A DNA stretch of 44,684 bases from the NCBI GenBank assembly GCA_902791295.1, contig CADAVI010000003.1:1-44684 (forward strand). The letters are read 5' to 3'. A model generated the notes under the pieces. That model searched no databases and was not told the DNA's origin. It worked only from the letters and a program-made list of their open reading frames with translations. Below are positions 8,788 through 15,481 of this stretch, one piece after another; positions within the stretch are counted from its first letter, which is position 1; each line of letters opens with the position of its first letter. A program made the position numbers and the translations under genes. The DNA comes from an uncultured Bacteroidales bacterium (GTDB taxonomy: Bacteria > Bacteroidota > Bacteroidia > Bacteroidales > Bacteroidaceae).

Positions 8788-8820
8788 ACGACATAAGGCA
8801 GGAGAGCGTTCTGCCGCCAC

Positions 8821-8897
8821 GGCCCCGTAGCTCAGTTGTATAGAGCATCAGATTCCGGTTCTGAGTGTCATGGGTTAGAGTCCCATCGGGGTCACCA
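8821..8897 (+). tRNA. tRNA-Arg (anticodon CCG), CCA encoded
   Basis: The 77-nt sequence folds as a full cloverleaf. Acceptor arm GGCCCCG pairs with CGGGGTC, D stem is GCTC/GAGC, anticodon stem TCAGA/TCTGA with loop TTCCGGT (anticodon CCG at 8855-8857), variable loop GTGTC, T stem ATGGG/CCCAT, then A73 and CCA. The D loop AGTTGTATA lacks the usual GG pair (T at position 19) and the T loop is TTAGAGT, with A at position 56 instead of C. The nearly universal G19:C56 contact is thus replaced by a possible U19:A56 pair. A strong terminator follows at once. Confidence 0.95.
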
Positions 8898-8906
8898 CTG
8901 AAAAAT

Positions 8907-8939
8907 CCTTGCAGATAAAACGTCTGCAAGGTTTTTTTT
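8907..8939 (+). terminator. Rho-independent terminator after tRNA-Arg
   Basis: A perfect 9-bp stem CCTTGCAGA / TCTGCAAGG (8907-8915 with 8923-8931) has a 7-nt loop and is followed by eight T (8932-8939). Confidence 0.95.
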
Positions 8940-8951
8940 GTGTTATTTTTC

Positions 8952-8982
8952 TTTGTGGATAGCAGAATAATAATTATCTTTG
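8952..8982 (+). promoter_or_regulatory. Promoter of the HAD phosphatase unit
   Basis: TTTG (8952-8955), a 19-bp spacer and TATCTTTG (8975-8982) form an ideal Bacteroidetes promoter. The -7 box covers the alternative TTG start at 8980, so translation must begin later, at ATG 9004. Confidence 0.85.
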
Positions 8983-9003
8983 CGGTGTGAAACAGGAAAA
9001 AGG

Positions 9004-9714
9004 ATGAATAACGAACCTTCAACGGCCGGAAGGGCGGGTGCCGGCGCACCGCTTCGCCTGGTCATCTTCGACTTCGACGGCACGCTGGCCGACACAAGCC
9101 GCCACATTGTGCTCACCGTGCAGCGCACCGAGCGGGCCATGGGGCTGCCCGTGCACTCGGAGGAGCAATGTGCGGGCATCATCGGCCTGGTGCTGAAGGA
9201 CGCCTTTTCTGCGCTGCATCCCTCTCTGAGCGATGAGGCGGCCGAAGCCTGTGCCGACACCTATCGCCGCATTTTTGCGGAGACGCTGGCGGGTTTCCCG
9301 CCCAAGCCTTTCGACGGCGTGGTGCAGATGCTGGAGCAGCTGCACGGACGCGGCCTGCTGCTGGCCATCGCCTCTTCGCGTTCTTCGCGCTCGCTGCGTG
9401 CCCTGTGGGCCGACATGCACATGCCGGTGGAGATGGCCATGACGGTGGGCTCTGACGACACGGAGCGCCACAAGCCCGACGGTGAGCCCGTGGAGAAGAT
9501 TATGGAGGCGCTCGGCGTCCCTGCCGCCGCCACGCTGACGGTGGGCGACATGCCCGTGGACATCCTCATGGGCCACAATGGCGGCACCCGCACCTGCGGC
9601 GTCAGCTACGGCAATGCCTCACGCGAGCTCCTGGAGAAGGCCGGGGCCGACTTCGTCATCGACGATGCGCTCTCGCTTCTCGGGGTGGTGGACCGCCTGT
9701 GTCGAACGAATTGA
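9004..9714 (+). CDS. HAD-superfamily hydrolase, phosphoglycolate phosphatase-like
   Basis: The 236-residue cytoplasmic protein has HAD motif I FDFDGTLADTS (Asp23 nucleophile, Asp25 acid/base), a helical cap (about residues 30-100), motif II SSRSSRSL, motif III Lys in RHKPDGEP and motif IV VGDMPVDILMG. This order and length fit the Gph/PGMB subgroup of HAD phosphatases, which cleave small phosphoesters; the substrate is not readable. ATG 9004 follows an AGGAAAAAGG stretch that could serve in ribosome binding. The DUF4250 gene follows after 14 bp, and the third gene overlaps that one, so the three probably share an mRNA. Confidence 0.88.
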   Translation: MNNEPSTAGRAGAGAPLRLVIFDFDGTLADTSRHIVLTVQRTERAMGLPVHSEEQCAGIIGLVLKDAFSALHPSLSDEAAEACADTYRRIFAETLAGFPPKPFDGVVQMLEQLHGRGLLLAIASSRSSRSLRALWADMHMPVEMAMTVGSDDTERHKPDGEPVEKIMEALGVPAAATLTVGDMPVDILMGHNGGTRTCGVSYGNASRELLEKAGADFVIDDALSLLGVVDRLCRTN

Positions 9715-9728
9715 AAAAAAATAATGAT

Positions 9729-9935
9729 ATGGATTATTTACCCCAAGATCCGGCCATGATGGTCTCGGCCGTCAACATGCTCTTGCGCGACGGTGAGTTT
9801 GACACGCTGGAGTCGCTGTGCAGCTGTTTCGACAAAGAGCCCGCGCAGGTGAAGGACTACCTGCAGGAGAACGGTTACATCTACAGCGAGGAGCAGCGGC
9901 AGTTTCGCCCCGCGGATTTCGACAGAGACGCATGA
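9729..9935 (+). CDS. DUF4250 domain protein
   Basis: A 68-residue protein beginning MDYLPQDPAMMVSAVNMLLRD, which is the typical opening of the DUF4250 family. The pattern (helix, then FDTLESLCSCFDKEPAQVKDYL) looks like a small helix-turn-helix fold; this is inferred. An in-frame ATG at 9699 would overlap the HAD gene by 16 bp, but family members usually start at MDYLP, so 9729 is preferred. Its stop overlaps the ATG of the next gene (ATGA), which implies coupled translation. Confidence 0.85.
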   Translation: MDYLPQDPAMMVSAVNMLLRDGEFDTLESLCSCFDKEPAQVKDYLQENGYIYSEEQRQFRPADFDRDA

Positions 9936-10186
9936 TTCCGCGCGACAGCATCGAGACGGCCTACTGCTTCTTCCACCAGAAGTGGCGTGTGTATGAGCAC
10001 TCCACGCTCGACTGGCAGCGCGACGACATCGAGGTGGCCATTGCCGACTATGTGGACGGCATGAACCCTTTGTTGTATAAAAAAATCAGCGGTGGCAACG
10101 CAGAGTTTCTGCGCGTCCATCGCTGTTTTGCTTCCGATATGTCTTTGGCCGTGGAACGCCTGGAGCGCCTCCTGACGGAGGCTTAA
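9932..10186 (+). CDS. Hypothetical 84-residue protein, coupled to DUF4250
   Basis: I do not recognise the family. The ATG lies in the ATGA overlap with the DUF4250 stop, which is why the start at 9932 was chosen over longer upstream options. The protein is soluble, with no signal peptide or membrane segment. Charged helical stretches can be seen near residues 25-40 (WQRDDIEVAIADYVDGM) and at the C terminus (LAVERLERLLTEA). Its length, codon usage like its neighbours, and tight coupling support a real gene. Its last four bases overlap the end of convergent cysK. Confidence 0.7.
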   Translation: MIPRDSIETAYCFFHQKWRVYEHSTLDWQRDDIEVAIADYVDGMNPLLYKKISGGNAEFLRVHRCFASDMSLAVERLERLLTEA

Positions 10187-11130
10187 AGCGGATATTCCTC
10201 GAAGGCGTAGAGCACGGTGGAGAGATAGCGCTCACCCGTGTCGGGCAGCAGCACCACCACATTTTTCTCTTTATTTTCGGGGCGTGCTGCCACCTGTGCG
10301 GCGGCCCAGAGTGCGGCGCCGGAGGAGATGCCCACGAGGAGGCCTTCCTGCGCGGCGGCTTCACGTCCGGTGAGGATGGCGTCGTCATCGTTCACGTCAA
10401 TCACTTCGTCCACCACTGCGGCGTCGTAGTTGCCGGGAATGAAGCCTGCGCCGATGCCCTGTATCTTGTGGGGGCCGGCAGGCTTGCCGTTGAGCACGGC
10501 GGAGGCGGCGGGCTCCACGCCGATGACCCTGACGGCGGGGTTCTGCTCCTTGAGGTAGCGTCCCGTGCCGGAGAGCGTGCCGCCGGTGCCCACGGTGGCC
10601 ACGAAGATGTCCACCTTGCCGTCCGTCTGTTCCCACACTTCGGGGCCCGTGGTGCGGTAGTGAGCCAGGGCGTTGGCGGGGTTGTCAAACTGTTGCAGGA
10701 TGATGCTGCCGGGGATGCTGTCGCGCAATCGTTCGGCCTCTTCGATGGCGCCCTTCATGCCGTCCTTGCCGCGTGTAAGGCGCACCTCGGCGCCGTAGGC
10801 CTTCACTAGGCTGCGGCGCTCCAGGCTCATGGTCTCGGGCATGGTGAGAATGAGGTGGTAGCCCTTCACGGCGGAGATGAGGGCCAGGCCCACGCCGGTG
10901 TTGCCGCTGGTGGGCTCGATGATGGTGGCGCCGGGTTTGAGGAGTCCTTTCTCCTCGGCGTCCTCTATCATGGAGAGGGCCACGCGGTCCTTGGCGCTGC
11001 CGCCGGGGTTGAAGCTCTCCACCTTGGCTATGAGGGGAGAGGAGAGTCCTTTGGTCTTGGAAAGGGTGTGTAGGGCCACGAGCGGGGTGCGACCTATGAG
11101 GTCGGTCAGTTTGTCAGCTATTCTATCCAT
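10183..11130 (-). CDS. cysK: Cysteine synthase A (O-acetylserine sulfhydrylase)
   Basis: The 315-residue enzyme joins sulfide to O-acetylserine to make cysteine, using pyridoxal phosphate. Signature segments are GRTPLVAL, FNPGGSAKDRVA with the cofactor lysine Lys47, EPTSGNTGVGLAL (substrate loop), the phosphate-binding GTGGT and GISSGAAL near the C terminus. Length is normal for CysK; there is no CBS or Rhodanese extension. The ATG at 11130 overlaps the end of the upstream DUF4421 gene by 13 bp, so it may be read from the promoter at 12161-12168. I see no separate -7 box directly before it. Confidence 0.97.
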   Translation of the reverse strand: MDRIADKLTDLIGRTPLVALHTLSKTKGLSSPLIAKVESFNPGGSAKDRVALSMIEDAEEKGLLKPGATIIEPTSGNTGVGLALISAVKGYHLILTMPETMSLERRSLVKAYGAEVRLTRGKDGMKGAIEEAERLRDSIPGSIILQQFDNPANALAHYRTTGPEVWEQTDGKVDIFVATVGTGGTLSGTGRYLKEQNPAVRVIGVEPAASAVLNGKPAGPHKIQGIGAGFIPGNYDAAVVDEVIDVNDDDAILTGREAAAQEGLLVGISSGAALWAAAQVAARPENKEKNVVVLLPDTGERYLSTVLYAFEEYPL

Positions 11131-12140
11131 TTTTCTATAGTTTTTTTAGATGTTATGTTTTGCAGGCGCACGCCGAATCCCAGACGCACAAGCCATTTGT
11201 TTTCTCCGAAATATACGTTGCCCTTGCGCATCAGCGAGTTGCTCAGCACGGCGTTGAGGGCGAGAAACCACCGCTCGTTGACGCTCCATGTGACTGCGGC
11301 ACGTTCGGTGAATATCATGTCAGGAAAGGAAAGCCCTCTCTTGTGGTCACGCTCGCCCACGGTGAGGCGGCTGTAGTTGTAAACGACGAAGGTGGGCACG
11401 GCGCTCAGGTGGACGAGCCACCGTCCGGCCACGATGTTGTACCCGTAGCCGCCTCCCAGCGCCACGCGGTAGAGGGCGATGTCAGTGGCGGGCAGCAGCT
11501 TGTCGGGCAGTTTTTTCGTCGTGACGCCGGCGGCCTGAAACGAGAGGCCTACCATCCACGATCCTGCGGATTTCTTTTGTATGAAACTCTGCGTGAAGGC
11601 GGCGGGCATGGAGAATCGCCTGTAGTTGAAGACATAGTCGGCACTCATATTGAGTACCTTCATTTTCACGTCGCCGCGTTCGATGTCGATGGTGCGTCCG
11701 CGACCTTCCAGCGAGCCTTTGAGGGTCTCCGAGGAGTGGTAGCTCAGGTCGAGGCTGTAACGGTTGTTGTAGAAGATGGCGTTGATCTCGAAATCCTTAT
11801 TCTTACCGGCCCACTTGCCGGGATTCAGGGCGAAGCCGGCTGTGATGCCGTAGTATGTGACGGCGAGGGTCATCGTGGCTTTGTGGGCAGTCATGAGGTT
11901 GGCCTCCACTCTCATGTTGTCCCGCTCGCCGCGGGCCAGCAGGTCGTGACCCGAGAGGTTAAAGCGTGAGCGCAGCACCCAGCGAAATTTGGGGCGTCCG
12001 ATGTAGTCGGTGTCGTAGTTGACCTTGTAGTATTTCGCTGCCATCACGCTGTCCATTTTCACGAGGAAGCGTGTAAACTTGCTCTTTGCGGACAAGTTGA
12101 AGACAAGTGTCAGGGCGAAGAACAGGGCTGCGAATCTCAT
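11118..12140 (-). CDS. DUF4421 domain protein, probable outer-membrane beta-barrel
   Basis: The 340-residue product starts at ATG 12140 with a signal peptide (MRFAALFFALTLVFNLSA). An in-frame ATG at 12173 would lie upstream of the -7 box at 12161-12168, so it is rejected. The body matches the DUF4421 pattern: KYYKVNYDTDYIGRP, WVLRSRFN and many alternating-hydrophobic strands ending with aromatic residues (NAIFYNNRYSLDLSYH, VALGGGYGYNIV, WLVRLGFGVRL), as in outer-membrane barrels. Function is unknown. It lies directly upstream of cysK and overlaps it by 13 bp, which indicates co-transcription but not necessarily a shared pathway. Confidence 0.82.
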   Translation of the reverse strand: MRFAALFFALTLVFNLSAKSKFTRFLVKMDSVMAAKYYKVNYDTDYIGRPKFRWVLRSRFNLSGHDLLARGERDNMRVEANLMTAHKATMTLAVTYYGITAGFALNPGKWAGKNKDFEINAIFYNNRYSLDLSYHSSETLKGSLEGRGRTIDIERGDVKMKVLNMSADYVFNYRRFSMPAAFTQSFIQKKSAGSWMVGLSFQAAGVTTKKLPDKLLPATDIALYRVALGGGYGYNIVAGRWLVHLSAVPTFVVYNYSRLTVGERDHKRGLSFPDMIFTERAAVTWSVNERWFLALNAVLSNSLMRKGNVYFGENKWLVRLGFGVRLQNITSKKTIEKWIE

Positions 12141-12160
12141 GCGTGCTGCAATATCAGTTG

Positions 12161-12168
12161 CAAAAGTA
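12161..12168 (-). promoter_or_regulatory. -7 promoter element for the DUF4421-cysK unit
   Basis: Read on the minus strand as TACTTTTG, a perfect TAnnTTTG, 20 bp before the ATG at 12140. Confidence 0.6.
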
Positions 12169-12219
12169 CGCAAAATTCAGTAAAAAGAGGGAGCCCGGCT
12201 ACGGAAATTTTTGCAAATG

Positions 12220-12390
12220 TCAATTCTTTCTCAGAAATTCCATAACCTCATAGAGGTCGGTGTCTTTAAGCAGCAACTTTCGGTCTCCTTTCCCCAACAG
12301 ATACATGGCAGGGAGAGAGGAGAGGTCGTAGGGGGAGTCAAACCCCATACTGTTCCCTGACTGTTCGATTTGCTGTCTGGGGGCTTGCCC
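12220..12390 (-). pseudogene. Remnant of a thioredoxin-like (TlpA/DUF5106-type) gene, C-terminal end
   Basis: The minus strand is open for 56 codons from 12390 to a TGA at 12220-12222. It encodes SPYDLSSLPAMYLLGKGDRK followed by LLLKDTDLYEVMEFL, the standard last strands and helix of Bacteroidales thioredoxin-like proteins (cis-Pro in LPAMYLL, then Gly-Asp turn, Leu-Leu-Leu-Lys-Asp, closing helix). The frame is stopped upstream by a TGA (12391-12393), and no CxxC active site is found before it. Only the tail of the original gene survives, between the DUF4421 promoter and the pilus locus. A short genuine ORF starting at ATG 12348 cannot be excluded. Confidence 0.65.
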
Positions 12391-12396
12391 TCATCT

Positions 12397-12413
12397 GCGA
12401 TTGGACCAATCGC
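12397..12413. promoter_or_regulatory. 17-bp perfect palindrome, possible operator
   Basis: GCGATTGGACCAATCGC has 8-bp arms around a central A. It lies 102 bp upstream of the -7 box of the first pilus gene and beside the thioredoxin remnant. It is not followed by a T-run, so it is not a terminator; a regulator binding site is possible. Confidence 0.35.
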
Positions 12414-12494
12414 TTAAAGCATAATGGGGGGTGTAAAATGTTTTTTTTAACTCATTTGGCGTATTTTTAACATAAAAAAATTGGATTTTGGACA

Positions 12495-12522
12495 TTTGTT
12501 GTTGAGAAATTTCATAACTTTG
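12495..12522 (+). promoter_or_regulatory. Promoter of the first pilus operon
   Basis: TAACTTTG (12515-12522) is a perfect -7 box; TTTG at 12495-12498 lies 16 bp upstream and another TTTTG at 12486-12490. Transcription would start near 12529, about 20 nt before the GTG start. Confidence 0.6.
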
Positions 12523-12548
12523 CGCGATTTTTGTGACATATATATAAG

Positions 12549-14240
12549 GTGAGACGTCCGGTCTTCATATTATCTCTTCTCCTTTTTTTGACGGTATCGA
12601 TCGCCAACGCAGAGACCCGTCGGTCGTTGCGTAGCGTCGCCGCCGCTCCGGCCCTCAGGGTGCCGGTGACCGACAGCGTGTATTTCCGTCACGAGGGCGA
12701 CAGCGTGCAGCTGCTGATGCGTGTGCATCTGCCCAAGCGGGTGGGCAAGCGCGAGGTGATTATCCTCGAGCCCCGTCTGGTGCTCGGCAGCGACAGCGTT
12801 GACTTGTCGTCCGTCGGCGTCTATGGCCGCACGCCCTACTACCGCCTCATCCGCAGCGGCATCTTCACTTTCCAGAATCCCGACGACATCATGATTCGTT
12901 GGCGCGACCTGGACGAAAGCTCGGATTTTCTTTACGCGCGCAAGGTGCATCGCCGCGACTTCCTCGAGGGCGCCTGTGTCAAGATTGCCTACACCCGCTA
13001 CAGCTGCTGCGGCGACATCGTCGAGCGCGAGGGGTGGGAGGTGGCCGAAGCGCGTATCTTCCTGGCGGCCGACACGATAGTGGAGTTGGTGCCCAAGGTG
13101 ATGGAGAAGCACGGCACGATGCACGTGGATTTCGTGCTCGACAGCATCAACATACGGCCCGACTATCACGACAACCGCCGCGAGCTGGCCAAACTCGTCG
13201 GCGCATTGGACAGCGTGCTCTCCGATGAGCGCAACCGCATCGAGAGCCTCACGCTCCACGGCTACGCTTCGCCCGAAGGACCCTACCGCCACAACGAATG
13301 GCTGGCCAAAAACCGCACGGAGGCCCTGCGCCGCTACATCGCGGAGCGCTACCCGTCGCTCGATACACTCATCCGCACGCGCCACACGGCGGAAGACTGG
13401 GAGGGTCTCCGGGCCTATGTGGCTGCCTCTCAGCTCAGACATAAGGACGAGATTATGGCCGTCTTCAACGACACCGTGCGCTGGAGCGACCCCGACGAGC
13501 GCCTGCGTCATGTGCGCCGCACCTACAGGGAGGACTTCGCCGACATCTTCGACCGCAGCCTGCCCTATCTGCGCCACACCGACTACACCCTGCGCTACAC
13601 CTACAGCGGGCAGCGCGAGCTGAGCCGCGTCATCCCGCCGCGCCTGCGGCCCGAGGAGCCCTTGCAGCCCGACGAGCCCGTGCAGAGCATCCGTCCGTTG
13701 CGACCGCTCTTCGCCGTGAAGACCAACCTGCTCTTCGACGCCATCGCCTGGCCCAATGTCGAGGTGGAGGTGCCCATCGGCCGCAAGGCCCGCTGGAGTG
13801 TCATGGCGGAGTGGGGCAGCCCCTGGTATGTGTGGCACCACAACAGCCGCGCCTACGAGATTCTCAATCTCGGCGTCGAGGTGCGCCGCTGGATGCGCAA
13901 GTGCGACGGCTGCCGCCCGGCCCTCACGGGCAGCTTCCTGGGCCTCTATGCCTGCGGCGGCAAATACGACATCGAGTGGAACTCCTCCGGCGACCAGGGC
14001 GAATATGCCAGCTTCGGTCTCTCCTACGGCTACAGCTGGATTCTCGGCAAGTGCTGGAACCTCGAGCTCTCGGGCTCTGCGGGCGTCGTCTTCGGCCCGC
14101 AGCGCCACTACAACGGCGAATTTGACGACACACACTTGATATTCAAACATTTTGACAACCTCTTCTACGCGGGCCTCACGCAGCTCAAACTATCCATCGT
14201 GTGGCTCATCCCGCGCAAGTGGTTCGGACTGAAGGAATGA
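12549..14240 (+). CDS. Pilus-locus protein: DUF3868 - OmpA-like - DUF3575
   Basis: The 563-residue protein opens with a GTG and a signal peptide (MRRPVFILSLLLFLTVSIANA). Residues about 35-180 fit DUF3868, a beta-rich domain. Residues about 230-268 (LTLHGYASPEGPYRHNEWLA, then AEALRRYI-like NRTEALRRYI) resemble the OmpA peptidoglycan-binding fold. Residues about 388-563 match DUF3575 (FAVKTNLLFDAIAWPNVEVE, SVMAEWGSPWYVW), a probable outer-membrane part. This three-part protein is commonly the first gene of FimA/Mfa-type fimbrial loci in Bacteroidales and is thought to help anchor or assemble the pilus; its exact role is not established. Its TGA overlaps the ATG of the DUF5119 gene (ATGA). No ATG exists near the N terminus, hence the GTG. 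Confidence 0.87.
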   Translation: MRRPVFILSLLLFLTVSIANAETRRSLRSVAAAPALRVPVTDSVYFRHEGDSVQLLMRVHLPKRVGKREVIILEPRLVLGSDSVDLSSVGVYGRTPYYRLIRSGIFTFQNPDDIMIRWRDLDESSDFLYARKVHRRDFLEGACVKIAYTRYSCCGDIVEREGWEVAEARIFLAADTIVELVPKVMEKHGTMHVDFVLDSINIRPDYHDNRRELAKLVGALDSVLSDERNRIESLTLHGYASPEGPYRHNEWLAKNRTEALRRYIAERYPSLDTLIRTRHTAEDWEGLRAYVAASQLRHKDEIMAVFNDTVRWSDPDERLRHVRRTYREDFADIFDRSLPYLRHTDYTLRYTYSGQRELSRVIPPRLRPEEPLQPDEPVQSIRPLRPLFAVKTNLLFDAIAWPNVEVEVPIGRKARWSVMAEWGSPWYVWHHNSRAYEILNLGVEVRRWMRKCDGCRPALTGSFLGLYACGGKYDIEWNSSGDQGEYASFGLSYGYSWILGKCWNLELSGSAGVVFGPQRHYNGEFDDTHLIFKHFDNLFYAGLTQLKLSIVWLIPRKWFGLKE

Positions 14241-15349
14241 GTATAAGGGGTATCATAAGCAGATTCTGGTTCTCTATAGCCGCTGTGGCCGCTATAGCCT
14301 GTGCCCTCGTTTCCTGCGATCGCCGTCCCCTCGAGGTCTATTATCTCGACAAGGCGCGCGTGGTGCTCTTGGTGGATTGGGAGTCGGAATACAAGTCGCG
14401 CCCGATGGGCATGACGGTGGCGATATACAACGAGGAGGGCAAACTCTATCAGCGCTTCTCGCGCAACGAGATAGACAGCGTGCAGCTCTCGCTGCCCGTG
14501 GGCCACTACACGGCGGTGGTGTTCAACGGCGCCCCCGACGAGTTCTCTTCCTTCTCCTTCGTGGATATGGACCGCCTCGACCTCTTCCGCATCGAGGCTG
14601 CCAGCAACACGTCGCGCAACACCACGCGACTCTGGGACGAGGGCACGCGCTACAACTGGGAGCCCGACGAGAAGATCGGGCGCGGCATCGTCTCCTTCGA
14701 CGTCACGCAGGAGATGCTCGACCGTCAGCTGCAATTCATTGATTATCACGACCGCGACCAGGCCTACACCCACATGTCGCGCTATCCCTTCACGGCGGTG
14801 GTGCAGCCGCTGCTGACGATGATACATATCAACGTCCACGTCAACGGCATCGAGTATATGTACAACCTCGAGGCGAGCCTCAGCGGTATGGCCGACGGCT
14901 GCTCGATGCTGACGCGCTGGCGCAACACGACGACGTGCAACGTGTTCTACGACAGCAGCAAGTGGGGCTACGAGTTCGACAATCCCGGCTCCAGCAATGG
15001 CTGGGTGCGCATCAACATACCTCTTTGGGGCGAGCCGCACGGCAAGGAGCGTCAGGAGGATCGTGTGCCGGCCGACAACGTGCTGCGCATGAACTTCACG
15101 CTGCGCGACCGCGACCACACGGCGGACTACTACGAGTTTGAGGTGGGCGACCTCATCTACTATAAGGAACCGCAGCAGGACCCCAACCGGCTCACGCCGC
15201 CCGACGTCCTGCGCCACCTCTACCTCACCATTAACCGCGAGATACCCCTCCTGCCGCCCGTCGATCCGGAGGAGCCCACCGGCGCCGGCTTCAACGCCCA
15301 CGTCGATCCTTGGGACTACGGCGGCGAATGGGACCTGGGAACGTTCTGA
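14237..15349 (+). CDS. DUF5119 lipoprotein, FimB/Mfa2-like pilus anchor candidate
   Basis: A 370-residue protein with a lipoprotein signal: hydrophobic segment to ACALVSC with Cys27 as the lipidated residue. The body matches DUF5119 (VVLLVDWESEYKSRPMGMTV, LPVGHYTAVVFNGAPDEFS, and a second beta domain with MIHINVHVNGIEYMYNLEAS). Like FimB and Mfa2, it has two beta-sandwich halves and follows a DUF3575 gene, so it probably anchors the pilus base in the outer membrane and limits its length. ATG 14237 lies in an ATGA overlap with the upstream stop, favoured over an in-frame ATG at 14201. The 132-bp AT-rich leader that follows leads into the fimbrillin gene; I find no TAnnTTTG box there. Confidence 0.82.
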   Translation: MSIRGIISRFWFSIAAVAAIACALVSCDRRPLEVYYLDKARVVLLVDWESEYKSRPMGMTVAIYNEEGKLYQRFSRNEIDSVQLSLPVGHYTAVVFNGAPDEFSSFSFVDMDRLDLFRIEAASNTSRNTTRLWDEGTRYNWEPDEKIGRGIVSFDVTQEMLDRQLQFIDYHDRDQAYTHMSRYPFTAVVQPLLTMIHINVHVNGIEYMYNLEASLSGMADGCSMLTRWRNTTTCNVFYDSSKWGYEFDNPGSSNGWVRINIPLWGEPHGKERQEDRVPADNVLRMNFTLRDRDHTADYYEFEVGDLIYYKEPQQDPNRLTPPDVLRHLYLTINREIPLLPPVDPEEPTGAGFNAHVDPWDYGGEWDLGTF

Positions 15350-15481
15350 TTCATCATATTGTTAAACCCCATAACACCACTTAGAGAAAGGAGAGGAAAT
15401 CATCAACAACTCTACACAAACCAAAGTAAATGAAAACTTTTAACCAAATTATTTATCAACCTAATTAAATTTTTTACAACA

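Noticed and set aside
8980..9003. Start of the HAD gene at TTG 8980
   Set aside because: The codon lies inside the -7 box of an ideal promoter; ATG 9004 follows the expected transcription start.
12141..12173. Start of the DUF4421 gene at ATG 12173
   Set aside because: It is upstream of the -7 box (12161-12168), and a signal peptide begins at ATG 12140.
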